Positions 7,276 to 16,400 of a stretch of 30,005 bases of DNA are shown piece by piece. The notes under the pieces are model-generated. The model did not search any database and was not told the DNA's origin. It saw only the letters and a list, made by a program, of their open reading frames with translations. Position 1 is the first letter of the stretch, and each line of letters begins with the position of its first letter. This DNA is from an uncultured Eubacteriales bacterium (GTDB lineage Bacteria > Bacillota > Clostridia > Oscillospirales > CAG-272). The translations under genes were made by a program, and so were the position numbers. Location: NCBI GenBank assembly GCA_934481325.1, contig CAKSPL010000005.1, forward strand, positions 1 to 30,005. Direction: 5' to 3'.

Positions 7276-7289
7276 GTTGCACGCGCAAC
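7276..7289. promoter_or_regulatory. Candidate MarR operator
   Basis: GTTGCACGCGCAAC is a 14-bp palindrome with 6 of 7 pairs matching. It lies right at the predicted transcript start of the operon and resembles the TTGC...GCAA operators of MarR-family autoregulators. Binding by the MarR protein encoded immediately downstream is inferred. Confidence 0.65.
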
Positions 7290-7332
7290 TATCTGCCCGC
7301 AGGAGAACCCGTTATCTTTTTAAGGAGGAAAT

Positions 7333-7767
7333 ATGCCGACCCTGAACCGAAGACTGAATGTTATCGTGCGCTGTGCCGCACTCTACCGGGAAAAAGCCCT
7401 TGCCGGCACCGGCGTGGGGGCGTATGAAAACACCTATCTGTTTCATATCTGCCATCACCCCGGCATCGCACAGGAAACGCTGGCAAAGGAATTGTACGTC
7501 AACAAAAGCAGTGTCACGCGGCACCTTGCGCACCTGGAGGCGGAGGGCTTTCTCACCCGCCGCCCGGACGAAAACGACCGCCGCGCCCTGCTGGTATACC
7601 CCACCGAAAAGGCTCTGGCAATCCTGCCCCGCCTGCGCGAGATCGGGCAGGAATGGGAAAAACTGCTGACGGCAGGACTCACTGCGGCGGAGTCAGAGAT
7701 GTTTTTAAGCATCCTTGACCGGGCATTTGACAACGCCCGTGCCGCCGTAAGGGAGGAAGAAGGATGA
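7333..7767 (+). CDS. MarR-family transcriptional regulator
   Basis: The 144-aa protein is a typical MarR winged helix. The recognition region LAKELYVNKSSVTRHLAHLE (about residues 50-69) is followed by the wing FLTRRPDENDRRALLVYPTEKA, with the family-typical D-RR-L-V motif. The C-terminal helix forms the dimer interface. It has a strong AAGGAGGAAA site (7321-7330). It overlaps the first ABC gene by 4 bases (ATGA), so it is translationally coupled to the exporter it probably represses. Derepression by a toxic ligand, often an antibiotic or bile-like compound, is the usual logic; the ligand is unknown. Confidence 0.93.
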   Translation: MPTLNRRLNVIVRCAALYREKALAGTGVGAYENTYLFHICHHPGIAQETLAKELYVNKSSVTRHLAHLEAEGFLTRRPDENDRRALLVYPTEKALAILPRLREIGQEWEKLLTAGLTAAESEMFLSILDRAFDNARAAVREEEG

Positions 7768-9476
7768 AGCTGATTTTCCGCTATCTGAAACCGCTTTCGG
7801 GCAGTATCGCCTTTGGGCTTTCGGTCAAAATTTTCGCCACGCTGATGGAGCTTTCGCTCCCCTACATATTAAGTTATATCCTTGACAGCGTGGTGCCGCT
7901 CGGCGAGATTGCGCCGATTCTGATTTTCGGCAGTGCAATGGTACTGGCGGCACTGCTGGCAATGCTCGGCAACGTGATTGCCAACCGCAATGCGGCAAGG
8001 GTGGCAAAAATCGCCGCAAAGCAAATCCGCCACGACCTGTTTGACGCCACGATGCACCTGACCTCCCGGCAGGTGGACGCCTTTACCGTGCCGTCACTGG
8101 AATCCCGCCTGACCAGCGACACCTACAACGTCCATCATTTTATCGGGATGATGCAACGCGTTGGCATCCGCGCGCCGATTCTGTTGCTCGGCGGCATCTG
8201 CATCACCTTGTTTCTCGACTGGCGGCTTTCCCTGATTCTGCTCGCCACGCTCCCGCTGATCGGCTTTGCGGTGTTCCGCATTACGATGCGCGGCTTGCCG
8301 CTTTACCGCAAAAATCAGCTGGCGGTGGACGGGATGGTGCGCGTGGTGCGGGAGGACTGCCAGGGCGTGCGCGTGATTAAGGCTCTGTCCAAGGAGGATT
8401 TTGAAGCCCGCCGCTTTGACGCGGCAAACCGGGAATTGGTCACGGCGGAACGCCGCGCCGGCGTAACGATGGCGGCATCCCAGCCGGTGATGAATTTTTC
8501 CCTCAATCTGGGGCTGGTGGCGGTCATCGTCTGCGGGGCGTATTTTGTCAACGGCGGGCTTTCCAAGCCCGGGCGAATTATCGCCTTTATCCAGTATTTT
8601 ACGCTGATGTCCACGGCGATGACCACCGTTACCCGCATTTTCGTGCAATACACCAAAAGCCTTGCCAGTGCCAACCGCATTGACGAGGTGCTGAATGCCG
8701 CCTGCACCCGCCGCACCTCGGCAGAACCGGCACGCACCGAGGAGCCGTATCTGGTGTTTGACGACGTCAGCTTTTCCTACAACGGCAAAAAGGACAATCT
8801 TTCGCACGTTTCTTTCACCCTGCCGAAGGGCGGCACGCTCGGCATCATCGGGGCAACCGGCTCCGGCAAAACCACCCTTCTGCAATTGCTGATGCGGTTT
8901 TATGACGCGGACAGCGGCAATATCCGCATCGGCGGGCGGGATCTTTATTCCTACCCGGAGGAGGAATTGCGCGCCCTGTTCGGCACGGTGATGCAAAACG
9001 ACTTCATCAGTGCCGACACGGTGGCGGAAAATATCCGTTTCGGCAGGGAAATCTCCGGCGAGGCGGTGCATCGCGCGGCAGAGCTGGCGCAGGCAAGCGA
9101 GTTTATCGAAGCGTTTGGGGATGGCTTTGCACACGAGCTGACCGCCAAAGGCACCAACGTGTCGGGCGGGCAGAAGCAACGCCTGCTCATCGCCCGCGCG
9201 CTGGCGGGGGAGCCGGAAATTCTCGTTCTGGACGACGCCTCCTCCGCGCTTGACTATAAAACCGACGCGGCACTCCGCCGTGCCATCCGGGAGCATACGC
9301 ACGCCACCACCGTGGTGGTGGCGCAACGGGTCAGCTCCGTGCGCTCGGCAAACCTGATTCTGGTGCTGGAGCACGGCAGAATCATCGGTAGCGGCACACA
9401 CGAGGAGCTGATTGACAGTTGCCCCGTTTACCGGGAAATCAGCGAATCGCAGATGGGGGGTGCTTTCCTTGAATAA
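7764..9476 (+). CDS. Heterodimeric ABC exporter subunit, degenerate-site half (BmrC/LmrC-like)
   Basis: The 570-aa half-transporter has six membrane helices (about residues 15-300) and a C-terminal ATPase. Walker A is GATGSGKTT (363-371) and the signature is the canonical VSGGQ (466-470). Walker B ends in DD (490-491), so the catalytic glutamate is replaced by Asp, and the switch histidine is Gln521 (VVAQR). These changes make the ATP site formed by this subunit's Walker motifs non-hydrolytic, as known for one half of heterodimeric multidrug exporters such as BmrCD and TM287/288. The partner is the next gene. Substrates are probably drugs or toxic compounds; that is inferred from family and MarR context. 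Confidence 0.93.
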   Translation: MKLIFRYLKPLSGSIAFGLSVKIFATLMELSLPYILSYILDSVVPLGEIAPILIFGSAMVLAALLAMLGNVIANRNAARVAKIAAKQIRHDLFDATMHLTSRQVDAFTVPSLESRLTSDTYNVHHFIGMMQRVGIRAPILLLGGICITLFLDWRLSLILLATLPLIGFAVFRITMRGLPLYRKNQLAVDGMVRVVREDCQGVRVIKALSKEDFEARRFDAANRELVTAERRAGVTMAASQPVMNFSLNLGLVAVIVCGAYFVNGGLSKPGRIIAFIQYFTLMSTAMTTVTRIFVQYTKSLASANRIDEVLNAACTRRTSAEPARTEEPYLVFDDVSFSYNGKKDNLSHVSFTLPKGGTLGIIGATGSGKTTLLQLLMRFYDADSGNIRIGGRDLYSYPEEELRALFGTVMQNDFISADTVAENIRFGREISGEAVHRAAELAQASEFIEAFGDGFAHELTAKGTNVSGGQKQRLLIARALAGEPEILVLDDASSALDYKTDAALRRAIREHTHATTVVVAQRVSSVRSANLILVLEHGRIIGSGTHEELIDSCPVYREISESQMGGAFLE

Positions 9477-11325
9477 TATGGGCATCGGCGGCGGAGGCGG
9501 AGGGCTTGGCAAATCCCGCAGTCTTTCCAGCACCACGGTGGATCAGAAGCAGACCCGCGCCACCAAAATCGCGGTTCTGCGCCGAATGGGAAAATACCTC
9601 TTTTATTATAAAAAGACCGTTGTGCTGGCACTTTTCCTGATGTTTCTTTCCAACGGGCTGGCACTGGCAGGCCCCAAGCTCTCGGGCAAAGCGATTGACG
9701 CAATCTCGCTTGGCACCGGGGCGGTGGATTTTCACACCGTTTTCGTGTACGGTGCCGTTCTGGCGGTGTTTTACGCGGTATCGGCATTGCTTTCCTACCT
9801 GCTGGCGGTGCTGATGGTGCGCCTTTCGCAAAAAATCATCTACCGGATGCGGCGGGAGGTTTTCGAGCATCTGATTACCCTGCCCGTAGGGTATTTTGAC
9901 ACCCACGCCACCGGCGACATCATCAGCCACATTTCCTATGACATTGACACGGTCAACGCCTCGCTCTCGCACGACCTGTTACAGGTGATTGCCAGCGTGG
10001 TCACGGTTACCGGCGCGCTCGGGATGATGATTTCCATCTCTCCCGTGATGATTCTGGTTTTCGCCGTAACGGTGCCTGCCTCCATCCTGTTCACGCGCTA
10101 CAAATCGCGCCGCGTGCGGCCGCTTTTCAAGGCGCGCTCGATGAAGCTGGGGGCATTGAACGGCTTTGCGGAGGAAATGCTGTCGGGTCAGCGCACCATC
10201 CGCGCCTACGCGGGGGAGGACGCCGTGCTTGCCCGGTTTGACCGGCGCAACGAGGAGGCGGCACAGGCATACTATAAAGCCGACTGGTACGGGGCAATCA
10301 TCGGCCCCTCGGTCAACCTGATCAACAACGTGTCGATTGCGCTGGTCACGGCGTTCGGCGGGATTCTCTTTATGCTCACGCTCACCAACCCCGCGCTCTC
10401 CCCCGTATTTGCCGTTTCCCTGGGGGACGTGTCGGCTTTTGTGCAGTATTCCCGCAAATTTGCGGGGCCCATCAACGAGCTTGCCAATATCATCAGCGAG
10501 CTGCAATCCGCCCTTGCCGCGGCGGAGCGGGTGTTCCTCCTGATTGACGAGGAAAGCGAACCGGCTGACGCACCGGACGCCGAGGTGCTGACCGACCCCG
10601 CAGGGGAGGTTGCCTTTTCCGACGTGCGGTTCGGATACCTGCCGGAGCGGGAAATCCTGCACGGCTTTTCGGTGCTGGCACAGCCGGGGCAGACGGTTGC
10701 CATCGTAGGCCCCACCGGAGCGGGAAAAACCACCGTCATCAATCTGCTGATGCGGTTTTACGATGTGAACGGCGGCAGTGTTTCGGTGGACGGAACCGAC
10801 ATCCGCGCGCTCACGCGCGCCTCGCTCCGGCGCGGCTTTACGATGGTATTGCAGGAAACCTGGCTCTTTTACGGCACGATTCTGGAAAACATCACCTACG
10901 GTAAGGAAAACGTCACCCGCGAAGAGGCGATTGCCGCGGCAAAGGCGGCGCGGATTCACGACTATATCGAATCCCTGCCGAACGGATATGACACGCTCCT
11001 GTCGGATGACGGGGTAAATATCTCCAAAGGGCAAAAACAGCTGATTACCATTGCCAGAGCAATGCTTGCCGATGCGCCGATGCTGATTCTCGATGAGGCA
11101 ACCTCCAACGTGGACTCCCGCACCGAACAGCAGATACAGGCGGCAATGAAAACCCTGCTTGCGGGGCGCACCTCCTTTGTAATCGCGCACCGGCTTTCCA
11201 CCGTGCAGAACGCGGACAAAATTCTGGTGGTTCAGCACGGCACCGTCACCGAATGCGGCACGCACGGGGAGCTGATGCAAAAGGGCGGCTTTTACGCCGC
11301 ACTGTACAACTCCCAGTTTGCATAA
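9469..11325 (+). CDS. Heterodimeric ABC exporter subunit, catalytic-site half (BmrD/LmrD-like)
   Basis: I choose the TTG at 9469 because GGGGGG (9455-9460) lies 8 nt upstream; the ATG at 9478 would be 17 nt away. That start overlaps the previous gene by 8 bases. The 618-aa product has a glycine-rich N-terminal extension (six consecutive Gly near residue 7), six membrane helices and an ATPase domain with GPTGAGKTT, a normal LILDEATS Walker B with its glutamate, and the H-loop IAHRLST. Its signature is altered to ISKGQ. A normal Walker B with a degenerate signature is exactly complementary to the upstream subunit, giving one active and one inactive ATP site in the dimer. The operon ends at the terminator directly after the stop. 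Confidence 0.92.
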   Translation: MNNMGIGGGGGGLGKSRSLSSTTVDQKQTRATKIAVLRRMGKYLFYYKKTVVLALFLMFLSNGLALAGPKLSGKAIDAISLGTGAVDFHTVFVYGAVLAVFYAVSALLSYLLAVLMVRLSQKIIYRMRREVFEHLITLPVGYFDTHATGDIISHISYDIDTVNASLSHDLLQVIASVVTVTGALGMMISISPVMILVFAVTVPASILFTRYKSRRVRPLFKARSMKLGALNGFAEEMLSGQRTIRAYAGEDAVLARFDRRNEEAAQAYYKADWYGAIIGPSVNLINNVSIALVTAFGGILFMLTLTNPALSPVFAVSLGDVSAFVQYSRKFAGPINELANIISELQSALAAAERVFLLIDEESEPADAPDAEVLTDPAGEVAFSDVRFGYLPEREILHGFSVLAQPGQTVAIVGPTGAGKTTVINLLMRFYDVNGGSVSVDGTDIRALTRASLRRGFTMVLQETWLFYGTILENITYGKENVTREEAIAAAKAARIHDYIESLPNGYDTLLSDDGVNISKGQKQLITIARAMLADAPMLILDEATSNVDSRTEQQIQAAMKTLLAGRTSFVIAHRLSTVQNADKILVVQHGTVTECGTHGELMQKGGFYAALYNSQFA

Positions 11326-11367
11326 AAAACGGGCACCCTGCGGGAAATCCCGCAGGGTGCCCGTTTT
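11326..11367. terminator. Bidirectional intrinsic terminator after the exporter operon
   Basis: CGGGCACCCTGCGGG (11330-11344) pairs perfectly with CCCGCAGGGTGCCCG (11349-11363) around an AAAT loop, flanked by A4 and T4. It lies between two convergent genes whose stop codons are 54 bp apart. Confidence 0.92.
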
Positions 11368-11379
11368 CGACCGCCCGGA

Positions 11380-12522
11380 TTATCCGATGCCCGTATCGGT
11401 GCGGAAAGCGAAGGTTACCTCGTCACCCGAAACGAACAGGTTGTCCGGATGGGCGGAGCTGTACGAGCCGCCGAGATAATAGGTGGCAATATCCCGCACG
11501 TTGGAACCGCCCTTGGCGGTTACGGTCACGATTGCCGTTTTTTCCTCATAGTTGACCTTGGACACGGTATACGGAGAGGTATAAAAGCGGAACGGCTTGA
11601 AATGAATCCCGTCCAAGCTGTATTCGCTGACAATACGGATTTTTTCCCCATCCTCCACGGGGAGCTGTACGCTGATTACGCAATCCATCGCATTTTGCAG
11701 AAAGCTCCGCTCCGTTGCGGAATAAGGAGAGTAAAAGGAGGCATCCTCAAACGAAAACGGGTCGGTGTACCGCCCGCCCGCCCGGTCGGCGGCGTCCTCC
11801 AACGCGGCGGAAAGCACCGCGTGTACCGAACGGGCGTGATCCCCGTTGACAAAGGGGGCAACTGCCACGCGCTCCGCCCCATCCGCAAAGCGCACCGAGA
11901 CAAACGCGCGTGCGGCAAACTTGTTCAACAGTCCTTTTTCCGAAATACCCCCCACACGCGCCGAGAAAAACAGGGTTTCGGCGGCAGTGTCCCCCGATGC
12001 GGCGGCGTGCAGGGTCACAAAATCCTTGCCGTCCTCCGGGTTGAAATTTTCGCCCATGCCGATGATTTTTTCGTAAGGCGCGGTGAGAATCCCCACCGTT
12101 ACGTTCTCCGCCCCCGCTAAGGAAAGGAGCGCGCGGTAATCCTCCCCGGCAAGGGTTGCGTCAAAACGGAGCGAATAGGGGAGCGACAGCCCCGCCGCCG
12201 CCCCGGTCAGCGTTTTCAGATTCACCGTCAGCGCGCGGAAGGTCAGCGCGCTCTGCGTTCCCTCATCCCGGAACGCGGCTCCCGGAGCATACAGCCGCCC
12301 GCCGCCCTCGGCTTCCAATACCCAGCCCACAAACACGCCCGCATTGGTATCCGGCGCGCCGGGCAACGGCATTGCGCCCCGCTCGTCCGTGGTGTCGGTA
12401 AAAACAACCGTATCCCCCACCAAAAACGTGGCGGATTTGCTTTCCGCCGAAGCAAAAAGCGTCAATATCCCCATACACGTGATGAAAAACAGCAAAAAAA
12501 GCAGCTTTTTTCCGGTGCGCAT
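11380..12522 (-). CDS. Secreted protein with InlB-like repeat and the same C-terminal module as the two giant proteins downstream; function unknown
   Basis: The ATG at 12520-12522 follows AAGGAG (12531-12536) and starts a signal peptide (MRTGKK, a hydrophobic core, then ASAES at 24-28). The frame is open further upstream but that part overlaps the promoter. The mature part of the 380-aa product begins with a segment like an InlB/Listeria-Bacteroides beta repeat (about 40-95: FVGW, then RLYAPGAAF). Residues 110-280 follow, resembling the C-terminal module of the two large proteins at 13498 and 18351: SLRF, then LLSLAGAENVTVGILTAP, a VRFADG strand and a YxPYSATERSFL helix. A beta-rich tail (300-380) ends VSGDEVTFAF, again like their ends. 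It lacks any enzyme domain. I do not know the function; a binding or surface-association partner of the giants is a guess. Confidence 0.8.
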   Translation of the reverse strand: MRTGKKLLFLLFFITCMGILTLFASAESKSATFLVGDTVVFTDTTDERGAMPLPGAPDTNAGVFVGWVLEAEGGGRLYAPGAAFRDEGTQSALTFRALTVNLKTLTGAAAGLSLPYSLRFDATLAGEDYRALLSLAGAENVTVGILTAPYEKIIGMGENFNPEDGKDFVTLHAAASGDTAAETLFFSARVGGISEKGLLNKFAARAFVSVRFADGAERVAVAPFVNGDHARSVHAVLSAALEDAADRAGGRYTDPFSFEDASFYSPYSATERSFLQNAMDCVISVQLPVEDGEKIRIVSEYSLDGIHFKPFRFYTSPYTVSKVNYEEKTAIVTVTAKGGSNVRDIATYYLGGSYSSAHPDNLFVSGDEVTFAFRTDTGIG

Positions 12523-12551
12523 ATCCCGTCTCCTTTTTTGTGATTTTCCCA

Positions 12552-12576
12552 AGCCCCGCGGCATTTCGGCGGGACT
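12552..12576 (-). other. Leader hairpin of the secreted-protein transcript
   Basis: In the predicted 5' untranslated region, the minus-strand segments AGTCCCGC and GCGGGGCT can form an 8-bp stem (one G-U pair) with a 9-nt loop, about 30 nt before the start codon. No T tract follows, so it is not a terminator. Confidence 0.35.
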
Positions 12577-12585
12577 CCCGAACAC

Positions 12586-12614
12586 AGCATACCATAATTG
12601 TGGCAAATTTGCAA
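12586..12614 (-). promoter_or_regulatory. SigA-type promoter of the secreted-protein gene
   Basis: On the minus strand TTGCAA (12609-12614) and TATGCT (12586-12591) are 17 nt apart, with a TG extension before the -10. It is back to back with the promoter of the isomerase gene, 18 bp between their -35 boxes. Confidence 0.65.
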
Positions 12615-12628
12615 GAAAAAGTTGCAAA
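12608..12628. promoter_or_regulatory. Inverted repeat between divergent promoters, possible operator
   Basis: TTTGCAA (12608-12614) and TTGCAAA (12622-12628) form a perfect 7-bp inverted repeat with a 7-nt spacer, and a third TTGCAA lies at 12633-12638. The outer copies double as -35 boxes of the two divergent promoters; the middle one has no promoter role. A regulator binding here could control both transcripts. Confidence 0.35.
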
Positions 12629-12632
12629 GCCC

Positions 12633-12661
12633 TTGCAATTTTTTTATAAATAGCGTATAAT
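12633..12661 (+). promoter_or_regulatory. SigA-type promoter of the isomerase-giant protein operon
   Basis: TTGCAA (12633-12638) and TATAAT (12656-12661) are 17 nt apart, placing transcript initiation about 27 nt before the isomerase start codon. Confidence 0.75.
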
Positions 12662-12694
12662 TATTACCATAAATGAAAGAAAGGCAATGCTACT

Positions 12695-13486
12695 ATGAGA
12701 AAAATCGGGATCAATCTTGCCGCCAAGGCGGGGCTTTCCACCGAAGAATATGCCGCAAAAATCGCCGAACTCGGCTTTGAAGCGGTCTTTGCAATGGTTC
12801 CAAGCCCGGAGCGGACGGAGGAAATCGGCAATGTCCTGGCAAAAAACGGGCTTGCGTGGGAAACGATGCACGCCCCCTACCGCCGGATCAACGACATCTG
12901 GCACGATACGGAGGACGGTGCGGCAATGTACCGCTCCCTGACCGACGGGGTGGACCGTTGCCGCACGGCGGGTGTGCCGATCCTTGTGGTACATCTTTCC
13001 GCGGGGCTCACGCCCCCGTCCCTGACCGACATCGGCAGGGCGCGCTTCTGTTCCCTGGTGGAATACGCCGTGGGACACGGCGTGAAAATTGCCTTTGAAA
13101 ATCAGCGGATGCTTGCCAATCTCGCGTGGGCGTTTGAGGAGTTCGGCTCGGTACCCGAGGTGGGCTTCTGTTATGACTGCGGACACGAGTTCTGCTTTAC
13201 GCCGGGGCGGCAATATATGCCGCTGTTCGGCAATCGGCTGATCTGCACGCACCTCCACGACAACGACTGCGTGTTCAATCACGATCTGCATCTGCTCCCG
13301 TTTGACGGCAAGGCGGATTTTGCCCGCGTGGCGCGCCAGATCCGGGAAAGCGGCTTTACCGGCACGCTGATGCTGGAGGTAATTGCGACAAACAGCACCC
13401 TTTACGACGATACGGATATCAATACCTATCTTGCCCGCGCCGCCGCCGCCGCAAAGCGGCTCCGCACGATGACGGACGGGGAATAA
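12695..13486 (+). CDS. Sugar phosphate isomerase/epimerase-like TIM-barrel protein (AP endonuclease 2 superfamily)
   Basis: The 263-aa product has the repeated beta-alpha pattern of xylose-isomerase-like TIM barrels: FEAVFAMVPSPER, then WETMHAPY, PILVVHLSAG, VKIAFEN, VGFCYDCGHE, LICTHLHDND and GTLMLEV. The Glu in FEN, Asp/His in DCGHE, the His in HLHDND and Glu in MLEV near residue 228 occupy the usual metal-ligand places, so it is probably a metal-dependent cytoplasmic isomerase or epimerase. The substrate is unknown. GAAAGG (12679-12684) precedes the ATG. The first giant secreted protein starts 11 bp after its stop, so the two are almost surely one transcript, which links intracellular sugar handling to the secreted phosphoesterase-like proteins. 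Confidence 0.88.
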   Translation: MRKIGINLAAKAGLSTEEYAAKIAELGFEAVFAMVPSPERTEEIGNVLAKNGLAWETMHAPYRRINDIWHDTEDGAAMYRSLTDGVDRCRTAGVPILVVHLSAGLTPPSLTDIGRARFCSLVEYAVGHGVKIAFENQRMLANLAWAFEEFGSVPEVGFCYDCGHEFCFTPGRQYMPLFGNRLICTHLHDNDCVFNHDLHLLPFDGKADFARVARQIRESGFTGTLMLEVIATNSTLYDDTDINTYLARAAAAAKRLRTMTDGE

Positions 13487-13497
13487 CGAAGTTGGAA

Positions 13498-16400
13498 ATG
13501 AAAAAGACGATTGCACTGATTTTAACCCTCGTGCTGTGTATCGGCGCGATTCCGCCGTTTTTCACGCTCGGCGCGGGCGCGGCGGCGGACACGGTTGCGG
13601 GGGAATTGCTTTACGCACAGGATTTCGCCAAAAGCACCACCACGCTGACGGATTTCAACTCCGGCAGCTACGCAAGCTGGAAGAACCTGAACAACGGCAC
13701 GGCAAGCGTGCTGAGATCCGAGAACGGCGTGCTGAAGGTCGCGGCAAGTACCGACCTTTTGTTGCAGATTCTCGGCGGCACCGCAATGGACGCGCTGGCA
13801 AAAAGCGAGGATTACACCTTCTCCTTTGACCTGACCCTGACGGGCGGCAGTGCCACGAATTATACCGGCGTCCAGCTCAACCGCGTGAGCGACGGCAACC
13901 GGATTGAGGTTGCCGTGCGCCTGAACGGGAGCGGCTACGTCAAGGCGTTTTCCGGCGGCACCTCCTATTCTCTGGAGGATGACGGTCTGCGGGCAACCCG
14001 CTCTCAGATTCTGGCGGGTACCTATAACCCCTACCCGGGGCATATGCTGTTGTCGCTTGCCAACACCTCCACGAGTGAGTACGGCGGCGGCAAGTACACC
14101 TACACCGACAGCGAGGGCAAAACGCAGGTCACCCGCCCCACCACCCTGCTGACGATGCTCCACAATATGGATTCCGACATCAGCGATACCTACAGTGCCA
14201 CCGCCTCCCCGCTCAAAGGCAAAAAGCTGAGCTACCGGATAGAATCCATCCGCGGCTCGGGCGTGATTGTCTGGATCAACGGCGTGGTGGTCAGCACCAC
14301 GGTGAAAAACAAATATTATTACGACCAACTGAGCGCGGCAAGCGGCACGGCGGCACTGTTCTTCTCCAAGGGCGTTTCCGCCGAGATTGACAATCTGGAA
14401 TTGCGGCGCGGCGGCTCGTACAGCGTCACCACCGACGGAAACGGCATCCGCGTGATGAGCGTCAACACGCTTTTCTCCCGCAGTGACAACAATTACTCGA
14501 TGCACTGGACGGTGGACGAAAACGGCAAAATCCGCCTGCAAGCCCTGCTGGACGTGATTGCCGCAGAGAACCCCGACATCATCGGCTTCCAGGAGCGGAT
14601 ATACAAAAGAAACAACAACGGGACAACGGAGGAGGAAAACGACATTGTCAACGCGCTGGTTTCGATGGGCTACGGCGTGATTGCCAACAAGCTGCACAAC
14701 GGCTCGGTCGTCAAAAATCCCGATAACCCGAACGGTATCCCCTCCCGATACGATGCCTATAACCCCCAGCCGATTTTTTACAAGACCTCCAAGCTGATTC
14801 CGATTCAGGATTCCGGCAGGGAGGACGAATACATCAAGGGCGGTGCCGGGGCGGATGAAGCCCTTGACCCGCAGATTGCGGGCGGGGTGGAAATTTACAA
14901 TCAGATGTTCTCCCTAATTCCGGACGTGGATAAGGAAACGGAATGTATCGTCCCCGTGGTGCTGAACAACAACTACGGCACGCAGGAAGCACAGCACCTG
15001 CAATGGTACAAAACCACCTACGGCACCGACACCTACGATTTTGTAAAAATGAATTTCATCGGTGCCAATATGGGCTACAGCACCATCGAATGGGAAATGA
15101 TTGAGGTGCGGGAAAAGAGTGTCGACCCCACCGTCATCACCCCCGCGCCGATTGTAAACACTGCCACCTGGCTGGACATCACCAACATCACCCCGGACAA
15201 GGTGCGCTTCAACGGCTCCAAAATCACTTATAACGGAAACTCCTATGACGGCGTGTATTACCGCCGCGCCACGCTGAAACCCATTGCGGTGCGGCTGGTG
15301 AAAAGCAACCCGGACAGCAGTAATTACTTCACCTACTCCACCGCGACCAACGGCGGATACGGCAAAGCGTATTACGTCAACGGCTACGTTGCCAAAACCG
15401 TGACCGAATTGCACAACAAAGGAAGCGAAGCGGATCATACCATATATACCCCCGCCACGCTCACGCACGCGCAATTGCTCACGGGGAATTATCTGAACGC
15501 CACGGGGCTGACTGCGGCGGAATACGCCACCATCAGCTTTGCAAGTAACGGCTCCGCCACCTACAACGGCGTTTCCTATGCCGGGGTGTACTACGTACGC
15601 AATGCGGCAGGCTCCAAAATCTGTCAGAATGACTCCAAGGCACTGACCTGGAGCGTGTTCCGCCTGCGCAACGGCGGGCAGAATATCCTGGTGATGAACA
15701 CGCACGCCGCGCTGGTGTACGGTTCCGCGGACTACCGCTCCGACGGCACGCTGAGCCGTGAGGATGCCAAGGGCTGGCGCGTGGATAACGCCAAGCAGGC
15801 GTTCCGGGTGATGGATCGCGTGTTCGAGGCTTACGGCGAGATACCGGTGGTCTTTACCGGGGACTTCAATATGTGCAACGACGACCCGATGTACAGCACG
15901 ATTTCCGCCCGCTTTGACGACGCGGCGCGCCTCGCCCCGAACACGGTGTACTGGGAATACTCGCACCACGACCCGTCGAAGGTGAAAAGCAACAGCAGTA
16001 CGGATTACAGCAGTATGGGTTCCGGCATCTATCCTTTGCCGAATTACCCGATTGACCATATTTTCGTCTCGCCCGACGACTTCACGGTGACGGGCTACAA
16101 CGTCCTCAACGACACGGCGGACGAACTGCACCTCTCCGACCATTGCGCGCTGATTGCAGACCTGACGCTCCGGGGCGTCACCACCCCCGGCTGTTCCCAC
16201 GAAAACGGCATTTACCGCGAGGAACAGACCGTTACGCTGACGGCGGGCAGTACGGCGGACACCGTTTACTACACGTTGGACGGCTCCGACCCCGCCACTT
16301 CCTCCACACGGGCGGTTTACACCGCGCCGCTTTGCATTTCGGGCGACACGCAATTGCGTGCGATTGCCCTGCGGGACGGGGTGTACAGCGGCGTGCGGAC

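Noticed and set aside
9460..9480. GTG at 9460 or ATG at 9478 as start of the second exporter subunit
   Set aside because: The GTG overlaps the G-rich ribosome binding site and the ATG is 17 nt from it; the TTG at 9469 has proper spacing.
8094..11280. Long minus-strand open frames across the ABC exporter genes (8094-9536 and 9979-11280)
   Set aside because: Composition (His, Arg, Gly-rich) is typical of antisense frames and both exporter genes are unmistakable on the plus strand.
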